Of a DNA stretch of 12,787 nt, positions 1 through 6,580 are shown piece by piece. How positions within the stretch are numbered: the first letter of the stretch is position 1; the number at the start of each line of letters is the position of its first letter. The stretch is from positions 1-12,787 of the forward strand of contig JACXTQ010000380.1 in assembly GCA_016919605.1 (NCBI GenBank), in the 5' to 3' direction. The position numbers and the translations under genes were made by a program. The notes beneath the pieces were generated by a model. It had not been told where the DNA came from. It made no database searches and saw nothing but the letters and a program-made list of their open reading frames with translations. The stretch comes from Methylovulum sp. Lineage in GTDB: Bacteria; Pseudomonadota; Gammaproteobacteria; Methylococcales; Methylomonadaceae.

Positions 1-125
1 TCACGGCATATCGTGCTGGGTGACACATTGACCAGTTCCGCAATGGCTTTTTGACTCTTCCCTGCTTTTAATAATATTTCAATCTGGTATCTTGTCGCTT
101 GCGTTAGCTGATTGTAGCCTTTCAA
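1..125 (-). CDS. IS30-family transposase, N-terminal fragment (partial at window edge)
   Basis: The leftward reading frame gives KGYNQLTQATRYQIEILLKA and continues GKSQKAIAELVNVSPSTICR. This is the opening of an IS30-family transposase: a short basic lead, the conserved LTQ-x-x-RYQIE helix, then a helix-turn-helix ending in SPSTI-R that binds the terminal repeats. The catalytic DDE domain lies beyond the window. The frame is closed by TAG about 50 bases upstream, and no ATG lies between. The best start is the TTG at 123-125, preceded by a GAGAAAG ribosome-binding sequence; translation would begin MKGYNQL. Whether the full element is still active cannot be judged from this fragment. Confidence 0.75.
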   Translation of the reverse strand, partial: MKGYNQLTQATRYQIEILLKAGKSQKAIAELVNVSPSTICR

Positions 126-201
126 GTGCTTTCTCGTCTTTGGTCGGATTGAAAAAGCTTGAAACTATATCAGCTAACCTTCTTCATTTCCTAGTAAGGG
201 C

Positions 202-222
202 GATTGCACTTCGGAGTTGAAT
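202..222. repeat. putative terminal inverted repeat of the IS30 element
   Basis: This segment lies between the transposase start and the point where the ATPase frame resumes. It reads outward toward the ATPase gene and ends in GGAGTTGAATC. Its composition and position fit an IS30-family end, but the partner repeat is outside the window, so the assignment rests on position and on remembered resemblance to family ends. Confidence 0.35.
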
Positions 223-941
223 CCGCCACTTGTTGTTGGCGGCGCGTCTGCAATTGCAAGACAATGGCTTTGTCGATTTAGTGGTGATTGTTGATGGTTT
301 GGAAAAAATGCGCCACCGCATATTAAAGGATAATGAATCCTCTTATAGCGACTTTTTCATTACCCATGCCGAGCAATTGACCGCCCCTGATTGCCATATT
401 GTTTATACTATGCCCATCGCGGTTTCTTTTAGTTTTAATACCAGCGATTTTTATACCGATAGGACGTTTGTGTTGCCGATGGTCAAATATCAAAAGCCGG
501 AAGGGCAAGCACAGTTAATTGCCCTGTTGCAAAAACGCTTACAGGTGGATCGTTTATTTGCAAATAGGCAGTTGTTGGTCGATTTGATTAATATGAGTGG
601 CGGCTCTATCCGTGATTTGTTCCATTTGGTTCGGGCAGCCTGCGAAACCGCTGAAAACACCATCAAACAAGCCGATGTCGATAGGGCGGTACGCAATTTA
701 GTCAAAGATTATGACCGCATGGTACAAAAAGACTTTGTGCCGCTATTGAATGAAGTGGATATTGATAGGCGCCTTCCTACCGATGGCGATAAAAAATATG
801 AATCCTTGCTACGCTTGCGCTTGGTGCATGAATACGAAAATGGCGAACAGCTGGGCCGCGTTGCATCCGGCCTTAAGCCATATTGGCTGGTTACAGGCCG
901 CCTTTACCAAATTGCGCGAAACCTCTGCACAAATAAGGTGA
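223..941 (+). pseudogene. AAA/STAND-like ATPase, 5'-truncated by IS30 and frameshifted
   Basis: This is the C-terminal part of a P-loop ATPase. From the TTG triplets at 230 the frame gives a Walker B-like strand LVVIVDGLEK (residues 17-26), a sensor-like strand HIVYTMPIAVSF, and about residue 124 the helix GGSIRDLFHLVRAA, which is usual at the end of such ATPase modules. No Walker A motif remains, because the 5' part is missing at the IS junction and an in-frame TGA lies at 218-220. Near 848-852 the frame breaks. Up to ENGEQ the first frame is sensible; after it the +1 frame reads WAALHPALSHIGWLQAAF and ends at TGA 939-941, a typical 'NG-x-x-W-x-x-LHP' winged-helix tail. Dropping C851 restores one protein. 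The gene is therefore doubly broken, unless base 851 is a sequencing error. It probably formed a pair with the following TPR gene. Confidence 0.7.
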
Positions 942-2590
942 TGAATTCAACCGCCCCAGACCTTTTCAGCCAACATCCAGAATTAAAGCATCTGCGCCGC
1001 GCCCTGCAATTATGTAAGGGCTTTGGCCTGTATTTTGTCAGTTGCAATACCGTGCCGTTGCGTCATGAATTGGTCGCCGCCTTAAAGGCTCACCTTGCCA
1101 CGCCAATTGTCGAGTTGCCGTTAAACCCTGAAAATGACATTTTTATTGATGCGCAAATGATGGCCTTACTGGCGGCTGCCAGTGCGGATGCGATAGTGTT
1201 TATTTACGATTTGGAAAAGCTCTATCATTTAAAAGACCGCCATGTCATTCAGGAATTAAATTGGCGGCGGGAGTTTTATGGGCGCGGCAATCACCCTGTC
1301 GTCTTTTGGTTGCCAGATTTTTTATTGACCGAAATCTTTAACGAAGCCCCTGACTTTGCCGATTGGCGTAGCGGACTTTATGAGTTTACCCTGTCACAGC
1401 CTGAACAACTCAGTTTGATGCACAGCACTTGGGAAAGTGTAAATGAAAATTTTGTCGGGCAATTGTCGTTAAGTGAAAAACAACGCTGGATTGTTAACTT
1501 AGAGAATTTATTGGCGGAATTGGCGGGGCAGGAGGCTTCGAAAACAAAGGCTAGTTTGTTGAACCATTTGGGAAGGCTATATGATTCGTTAGGGAAATAT
1601 GACCAAGCATTAACGTGTTATCGGCAATCGCTGAAAATCAGGCAAGACATCGGCGACAAAGAAGGAGAAAGCGTGACTCTCAACAATATTTCCTTCATCT
1701 ACCATATCAAAGGTGACTACGGCACCGCCTTGCGCTACTTGGAACAATCGCTGAAAATTCGCCAAGACATCGGCGACAAAGAAGGCGAAGGTACGACCCT
1801 CAACAACATTTCCCAAATCCACAAGGCCCAAGGTGACTACGGCACCGCCTTGCGCTACTTGGAACAATCGCTGCAAATCTGCCAAGACATCGGTGACAAA
1901 AGCCAAGAAGGCGCGACTCTCAACAACATCTCCCAAATCTACCATGCCCAAGGCGACTATGGCATCGCCTTGCGCTACTTGGAACAATCGCTGAAAATCC
2001 GCCAAGACATCGGCGACAAACAAGGTGAAGGCGTGACCCTTAACAACCTTTCCCTAATCTATAGAGCTAAAGGCGACAACGCCGCCTTGCGCTACTTGGA
2101 ACAATCGTTGAAAATTTGCCAAGACGTCGGCGACAAACAAGGCGAAGGCACTGCCCTCAACAATATTTCCCAAATCTACGATGCCCAAGGTGACTACGGC
2201 GTCGCCTTGCGCTACTTGGAACTATCGTTGAAAATCAGGCAAGACATCGGTGACAAACAAGGCGAAGGCGCGACTCTCAACAACCTCTCCCAAATCTACG
2301 ATGCCCAAGGCGACTACGGCACCGCCTTGCGCTACTTGGAACAATCGCTGCAAATTAGCCAAGGCATCGGGGATGTGGCTAACGAATGTGTAACTTTATT
2401 TAATATCGGGCATATCCATTGGCAAAATAATGAGCAGCAACAAGCCTTGTCAATATGGCTAAAGGCTTACCGTATCGCCAAACAAATCGATTTGGCGCAA
2501 GCCTTGAAAAATTTGGACAAATTAGCCAAAGACCTAGGTCATGAAGGCTTGGCTTGGTGGGAAAGCTTAAACCCTGGTACCTTGACCTGA
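941..2590 (+). CDS. TPR-repeat protein with degenerate NTPase-like N-terminal domain (549 aa)
   Basis: I place the start at ATG 941, where it overlaps the ATPase stop as TGATG, a classic translational-coupling arrangement. The longer open frame from 230 joins it only through the frameshifted remnant. Residues 15-150 resemble an NTPase fold without a P-loop: GFGLYFVSCN (27-36) sits where a Walker A strand would be, AIVFIYDLEKL (84-94) looks like Walker B, then HPVVFWLPDFL and DFADWRSGLYEF. Residues 200-545 hold eight TPRs of about 40 residues, core LNNISQIYDAQGDYGTALRY, ending in a divergent eighth repeat. TPRs normally form a peptide-binding superhelix, so a scaffold or sensor role with the neighbouring ATPase is likely (inference). 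There is no signal peptide or membrane segment, so it should be cytoplasmic. One repeat is a codon shorter (GDNAA for GDYGxA). The precise function is unknown. Confidence 0.75.
   Translation: MNSTAPDLFSQHPELKHLRRALQLCKGFGLYFVSCNTVPLRHELVAALKAHLATPIVELPLNPENDIFIDAQMMALLAAASADAIVFIYDLEKLYHLKDRHVIQELNWRREFYGRGNHPVVFWLPDFLLTEIFNEAPDFADWRSGLYEFTLSQPEQLSLMHSTWESVNENFVGQLSLSEKQRWIVNLENLLAELAGQEASKTKASLLNHLGRLYDSLGKYDQALTCYRQSLKIRQDIGDKEGESVTLNNISFIYHIKGDYGTALRYLEQSLKIRQDIGDKEGEGTTLNNISQIHKAQGDYGTALRYLEQSLQICQDIGDKSQEGATLNNISQIYHAQGDYGIALRYLEQSLKIRQDIGDKQGEGVTLNNLSLIYRAKGDNAALRYLEQSLKICQDVGDKQGEGTALNNISQIYDAQGDYGVALRYLELSLKIRQDIGDKQGEGATLNNLSQIYDAQGDYGTALRYLEQSLQISQGIGDVANECVTLFNIGHIHWQNNEQQQALSIWLKAYRIAKQIDLAQALKNLDKLAKDLGHEGLAWWESLNPGTLT
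1610..2446 (+). repeat. tandem 120-bp coding repeats (TPR units)
   Basis: Units aligned on TTGCGCTACTTGGAACAATC start at 1730, 1850, 1970, 2087, 2207 and 2327. The spacing is 120 bp, except 117 bp between 1970 and 2087 because of a one-codon deletion. The five units from 1730 to 2326 are nearly identical at DNA level, including synonymous positions. The flanking unit from 1610 and the last unit from 2327 are more diverged. Synonymous identity points to recent duplication or gene conversion rather than protein-level constraint alone. Confidence 0.9.
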
Positions 2591-2646
2591 TATAAGCCAG
2601 TCTTTTCTAGCGGCAGTCTGTTGGCTAGGCTATGTTTGCAATCAAT

Positions 2647-3300
2647 TTATGCTGTTTTGGATATAGCGATCAAGGTATCTTCATAAAAAGTAACGGTGCC
2701 GCTGGTGATTTCATGGGTTCCTCCTATAATGCCTATCGAGCCATTCTCAATTAACTCTTTTAATATTGGACTGCGTTCTAAAATGGCGTGCACGGTTCGT
2801 TTGACGTTGATAATCGAGACTTTTTCCACAAAATTATCGTTACCTGAGTGCCGATTTTGAGTTTCGGTTTTTTCATCATAAACGGCGGGTTGCAGCTTTG
2901 ATAATAAAGCGGTCAAGTTGCCCATTTCGACATGGTCACACGCGCCTTTCACAGCGCCGCATTTAGTATGGCCTAATACGACAATAAATTTTGAACCGGC
3001 GACTTTACAGGCAAATTCCATACTGCCTAAGATGTCTTCGTTAATAATGTTGCCCGCTATACGGACACTGAAAATATCACCTAAGCCTTGGTCGAATATC
3101 AGTTCGGCGGAAGTCCGCGAATCAATGCAGCTGAGGATTATCGCAAACGGATGTTGCCCGTCGGAGGTTTCATTGGCTTGTTGCAATAAGTTTCGGTGGA
3201 GTTTTAAATTTTTAACAAAACGTTCATTGCCTTTTTTTAACAAGTCTAATGCCATCATCGGGCTGATCGCGGCTTGCATGTCTTTGGTTAGTGTTTTCAT
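2647..3300 (-). CDS. beta-class carbonic anhydrase (217 aa)
   Basis: The protein carries the beta-carbonic anhydrase zinc site. CIDSR at 58-62 gives Cys58 and the Asp60-Arg62 dyad, and HTKC at 111-114 gives His111 and Cys114. Family enzymes interconvert CO2 and bicarbonate in the cytoplasm. The surrounding blocks GDIFSVRIAGN (74-84), GSMEFA and the closing IGIIGGTHEITSGTVTF also fit, and the length is normal. No signal peptide is seen. The start ATG at 3298-3300 has only a weak purine stretch upstream. The gene lies 52 bases after the membrane-protein stop, on the same strand and with no evident terminator between, so it may be the last gene of the export operon or may have its own promoter. 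It converges on the TPR gene across 56 bases. Confidence 0.93.
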   Translation of the reverse strand: MKTLTKDMQAAISPMMALDLLKKGNERFVKNLKLHRNLLQQANETSDGQHPFAIILSCIDSRTSAELIFDQGLGDIFSVRIAGNIINEDILGSMEFACKVAGSKFIVVLGHTKCGAVKGACDHVEMGNLTALLSKLQPAVYDEKTETQNRHSGNDNFVEKVSIINVKRTVHAILERSPILKELIENGSIGIIGGTHEITSGTVTFYEDTLIAISKTA

Positions 3301-3352
3301 GATGATGTTTCTGAGTGGTTTTAAGGTGTGGGGTTGATAGATGGGCTATGTG

Positions 3353-3814
3353 TCAGGTGATTAGGTACAAAAAAACGCTTATCATGAGTGTGGACTGGAT
3401 AAGGATGAGTTTTATTTTCTGTACTGTCGGCTGGCTGTGCCAAAAATAAAGGATCTGATGCTTGTACGTATAGCACTTGGAAATCATGTAATTTCTCAGG
3501 CTATAGCGCCAAAATAAAAGGGTTGCGCCTATCCCGACAATAATGCTGAAATAAAATACGATCAGTTGCGCTAAAGATTTATCAAAACCAAAGGTATGCC
3601 GTAAAAGTTCTTCGAGTAAAAATGAAGTGGCTTCATAAAAGGTGTGGGCTATCCATATAAGGCTATGGCTAACGACATCGGGGAAATGAATTAGCAAAGC
3701 TAATGACAAAAGGCTCAGTAACCATTTTAAAAGGCCTGCGCATTTGCTTTTGTCGGTAACAACGCCGCTTATGATTGCTGCTGGATAATCTATTAATTTA
3801 ATTGGCTTATTCAT
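3353..3814 (-). CDS. uncharacterised small inner-membrane protein (153 aa)
   Basis: I do not recognise this protein. It has three hydrophobic segments, about residues 28-44 (LLKWLLSLLSLALLIHF), 82-102 and 134-152, with the C-terminus inside or just after the last one. The middle linker carries an amphipathic stretch around 55-72, and basic residues (WRYSLRN) follow the second helix. Its ATG sits inside the end of the outer-membrane channel gene with an 8-base overlap and a strong AGGAG sequence (TCAGGAGCAACTAG before the ATG). Its translation is therefore clearly tied to the export genes. An accessory or immunity-like role in the exporter is possible but is only inferred from position. Confidence 0.8.
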   Translation of the reverse strand: MNKPIKLIDYPAAIISGVVTDKSKCAGLLKWLLSLLSLALLIHFPDVVSHSLIWIAHTFYEATSFLLEELLRHTFGFDKSLAQLIVFYFSIIVGIGATLLFWRYSLRNYMISKCYTYKHQILYFWHSQPTVQKIKLILIQSTLMISVFLYLIT

Positions 3815-5222
3815 CTAGTTGCTCCTGAATTCCCAAAATAGCTTGATAATCTGCATAGCTTCTGAATAAATTAGCGGTGGCTTCGGCGTACTGTAAGGCG
3901 GCATCACCTTTGGCCATTTCCCGCAAATTAACGAACAGTAAGGTGCTTTCGCCTAATTGAAACCGTGTGCTTTCCCCTTCTGCCAATTTCTTTGCGGCAC
4001 TCAGTTGGTCGGCGCTTAATGATAGGCGTTTTTGTAGGGCTGAAAGCGCCGAAAACACGTCTTTTACCTCTGTGGCGATCCGCTCATCCTGCAATTGACG
4101 GTCTAATGTTAAACGGCGGACGTTGGCGGCGGCGACGTTGGCGCGTCCGGTGGCGGTGCGTTGTTGTAAGGGAATATCAATATTTAAGCCTATGTAAAGC
4201 TCATTACGATTTAGCTTTTCTTTGCTACCGCCTATATCATTGGCCGCGCTCACCGTTAAATCGATAGCAGGCGCCCGCTGGTTCTGTTGCAGTTCCCATT
4301 CCGTTTGTGTGTGCTTGGTTTGTAATTCCAGACGTTTAGGTTCAGGTCGATGAGTGAGTGATGTTTGCAGCGCCTCGGTGATGCTGTGGGTTTTTATCGA
4401 AGCCGGTGCCGGAAAATTTTTTGGCAGGTGCTCCTCGGAAGGCAGTTGGGGGTGTCCTGTCTCATCGCGCCAATACAGTGATAATTGAATGGCGCTTTGT
4501 TCCAATAAGCGTTCGGCAGCCACCACGCGCTCTTGTCGCTCGATGATTGCGCGTAAGTTGTCCAAGGCTTCAAATTCAGGAATATCACCCGCCGTTACCC
4601 GTTCTCGTATGCCTTTGTCGCGCTGTTGGGCAATGTCTAGCAACTGTTTGGCAACCATTAATCGTTGTCCGGCCAGTACCCAATCCCAATAACGATAGGA
4701 TGCAATGCGTGTTGTCTCAATCAGGGCTTGTTGGTATTCATGCCCTGCTATTAATTGATTTAAGTTAGCTTGTTGTAAGCTGGCTCGGCGACGGTCAATT
4801 TCGCGATTTCGCCATAAGGGTATGTTAACGCCAATACGGGCTTCACCGCTGTCGGTTGTTTGGCTTTTACCCTCATAAAGGGGGTAATCGCCAACGCCCC
4901 GCCGCCACCCGCCAAAGAACGTGGTGCCCCAGAGTTGAGTGGGTTGCTCTAGGCTGAGGTCAGCGTTTTGGTTTTCATACAAACCTGCAATAGACCAACG
5001 ATTTTGGGATTTTAATAAGGTATCAAAGCCGCCTTCCGCCGCAGTGAGTTCACCGGCGGCCACTTGTTTGCGCTGTTCGGCGGCTAATAGGCTAGGAAAA
5101 GATTTTTTAGCCGCATTCACTACCCGCTCTAATGTCAATGTCGAGTCGTCGCTAGGTACGGCTTCCGCTGCCGATACGAAAGCGGGAAGCAGGATAAGCA
5201 TAAGAAAAGCGGTCTTAATCAT
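3807..5222 (-). CDS. TolC-family outer-membrane efflux/secretion channel (471 aa)
   Basis: This is an outer-membrane factor of a tripartite exporter. It has a cleavable signal peptide (MIKTAFLMLILLPAFVSA, likely cleavage near residue 18-19). Two long alpha-helical repeats follow, about residues 30-245 and 275-465, each with a beta-strand insertion: GEARIGVNIPLWRN in the first and NELYIGLNIDIPLQQR in the second, the paired strands that build the TolC barrel. The second repeat ends with STRFQLGESTLLFVNLRE, a hallmark of OEP-family members. TolC-type proteins trimerise to give a duct through the periplasm and outer membrane. The start ATG overlaps the adaptor stop by four bases (ATGA), and the next gene overlaps its 3' end by eight, so all are read from one message. 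It should work with the adjacent adaptor and ABC protein. Confidence 0.92.
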   Translation of the reverse strand: MIKTAFLMLILLPAFVSAAEAVPSDDSTLTLERVVNAAKKSFPSLLAAEQRKQVAAGELTAAEGGFDTLLKSQNRWSIAGLYENQNADLSLEQPTQLWGTTFFGGWRRGVGDYPLYEGKSQTTDSGEARIGVNIPLWRNREIDRRRASLQQANLNQLIAGHEYQQALIETTRIASYRYWDWVLAGQRLMVAKQLLDIAQQRDKGIRERVTAGDIPEFEALDNLRAIIERQERVVAAERLLEQSAIQLSLYWRDETGHPQLPSEEHLPKNFPAPASIKTHSITEALQTSLTHRPEPKRLELQTKHTQTEWELQQNQRAPAIDLTVSAANDIGGSKEKLNRNELYIGLNIDIPLQQRTATGRANVAAANVRRLTLDRQLQDERIATEVKDVFSALSALQKRLSLSADQLSAAKKLAEGESTRFQLGESTLLFVNLREMAKGDAALQYAEATANLFRSYADYQAILGIQEQLDE

Positions 5223-6580
5223 GACTTCTTATCCTCATCCTGTTTGGTTTTGTTTGCCTCGTCTTTGGGTGTGTCGATCCTATAAGGTTCTGGTAATATC
5301 AACGGTGGAAACCCATTGAAAATGCGCCATAATTCATAACCTAAGGTGACTTGGCCTAACAATATCCAGCCGTTAACACGAACGCCTTGGCGTAAAAAAC
5401 GCACATTCGGCCACGCATTATCTTCGCTGTCGGGTGTAACCACTATCCGAAAATGGCCTTTGCCGTCATCGGTCGCATCAATCAAAGCGACTCGGCCACC
5501 AAAAGAGCCGACTGAAAACTCAGGCCAGCCCCCAAATTGGATAGCCGGATAACCTTCAAACTGTAAGCGCACTGAGCTACCCGTTACAATCAAGGGGAGG
5601 TCGTTGCCATCAACCCATAATTCAACCGCACGCTCTTGGGTATCGGGAACAAAAATAGCCAGTGCCTGCCCAGGTTTGAGCATTTCTGCGCCGGGGTTTG
5701 CCAATAAGCGCAAGACAACGCCATCACGCGGGGCGACGACGGTTTGGGTTTGTTGTCGTGCCAAGCGGGTTTGCAGTTTTAAAATATCTGCACGGACACT
5801 ATTTTGATCTTCAATGGCCTTATTTAACTCGGCGCGGGATTTTTCAACGCTGGCGGCGGCATCCGCAGCAATTTTTTGCGAATCCGCAGTTAAAGCGTCA
5901 ACTTCGCTTGTGGCCGCCACGAGCGTGGCCTGCGCCCGTTCAGCTTCGGCGGCACGTTGTGCCATTTCGAGTTGAGATAATTCCAGCGTCCGTTGTGAAG
6001 CCAAGCCTTTTTCCTTTAGTTGCTGCTGTCTGGATAGGTTTAAAGTGGCGGTCAGCTTGGCGGCTTTAGCCGCTTGCAGGGATTGGTCGGCCGCCTTACG
6101 CCGTTCATTGGCCATCTCCACGCGCGATTGTGCCGCTGAAATCGCTTGAGGACGGGCGCGTTCCGTCATGCGCACTTGTTCGCGAAAGGTATTAACCCGA
6201 TTGTCCACGGCTTCTTGTTTTGCCACAGCGGCTTTTTGTTCGTCTTCTAGGCGTTGCAGTAATTGGGGGTCGTTATCCTGTATGTCTGCCAATATTTCGC
6301 CTTGCTTAACTTGCGAGCCTTCCTTGACTAGCCAGCGTGAAATTCGACCTTCCACTTGGGCGCTTATAAGTTGCTGCCGTTCTGCCGGTGTATAGGCAAC
6401 GACGCGCCCGACACCGCGTACGTTTTGTTGCCAGGGCGTGAATCCTAATAAAACAAACAGGATTAAAAATAATTTAAGCAAACTTTGCGCAATGCGTTTG
6501 GCCGTTGGTGCTGTTTCTATCGTTTTTAAGGTATGGGCAACGGATAACACGGGCAGGTTTGAATTATTAACTTGTTTCAT
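5219..6580 (-). CDS. HlyD-family periplasmic adaptor / membrane fusion protein (453 aa)
   Basis: The protein has a single N-terminal membrane anchor at about residues 33-48 (SLLKLFLILFVLLGF) and then a split lipoyl domain. The first half is around 72-100 (ISAQVEGRISRWLVKEGSQV) and the second around 279-312 (TVVAPRDGVVLRLLANPGA). Between them lies a long coiled-coil hairpin of Ala/Glu/Gln/Arg-rich heptads (105-275). A beta-barrel domain follows (314-412). These are the parts of an adaptor that bridges an inner-membrane ABC exporter and a TolC-like channel. The C-terminal tail is rich in Lys and Asp. The start overlaps the ABC stop by four bases and has a strong AAGGTGG ribosome-binding sequence. 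The Ala-rich hairpin is long, as in type I secretion or large-substrate exporters; the substrate is unknown. Confidence 0.92.
   Translation of the reverse strand: MKQVNNSNLPVLSVAHTLKTIETAPTAKRIAQSLLKLFLILFVLLGFTPWQQNVRGVGRVVAYTPAERQQLISAQVEGRISRWLVKEGSQVKQGEILADIQDNDPQLLQRLEDEQKAAVAKQEAVDNRVNTFREQVRMTERARPQAISAAQSRVEMANERRKAADQSLQAAKAAKLTATLNLSRQQQLKEKGLASQRTLELSQLEMAQRAAEAERAQATLVAATSEVDALTADSQKIAADAAASVEKSRAELNKAIEDQNSVRADILKLQTRLARQQTQTVVAPRDGVVLRLLANPGAEMLKPGQALAIFVPDTQERAVELWVDGNDLPLIVTGSSVRLQFEGYPAIQFGGWPEFSVGSFGGRVALIDATDDGKGHFRIVVTPDSEDNAWPNVRFLRQGVRVNGWILLGQVTLGYELWRIFNGFPPLILPEPYRIDTPKDEANKTKQDEDKKS

Larger units (their letters stand above)
1..222 (-). mobile_element. IS30-family insertion sequence, 5' end only (runs off the left edge)
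   Basis: The leftward strand encodes the typical N-terminal helix-turn-helix of an IS30-family transposase, and the element continues beyond base 1. The right boundary is inferred. The adjacent ATPase reading frame becomes sensible only after about base 221, an in-frame TGA lies at 218-220, and the stretch 202-222 looks like an IS30-type terminal repeat (GCACTT, then GTTGAAT). The other end and the target duplication are outside the window, so the exact border is not proven. Confidence 0.6.

Noticed and set aside
750..941. Short rightward frame as an independent small gene
   Set aside because: Only the part after 852 is meaningful, and it reads as the frame-restored tail of the ATPase; the part before is nonsense.
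1610..2023. Long leftward open frame (137 codons) antisense to the TPR gene
   Set aside because: It is the mirror of the tandem TPR repeats; the repeat keeps an antisense frame open by chance and the product is itself just a repeat.
1730..2326. Regular repeats as a CRISPR array
   Set aside because: The repeats are 120 bp, have no unique spacers and encode TPR motifs in frame.
2591..2646. Terminator between the convergent TPR and carbonic anhydrase genes
   Set aside because: Only a 5-bp CTAGC/GCTAG pair with a 12-base loop and no T-run on either strand.
2918..3337. Rightward frame of 139 codons opposite the carbonic anhydrase
   Set aside because: Antisense shadow of a clear enzyme gene; no domain or composition of a real protein.
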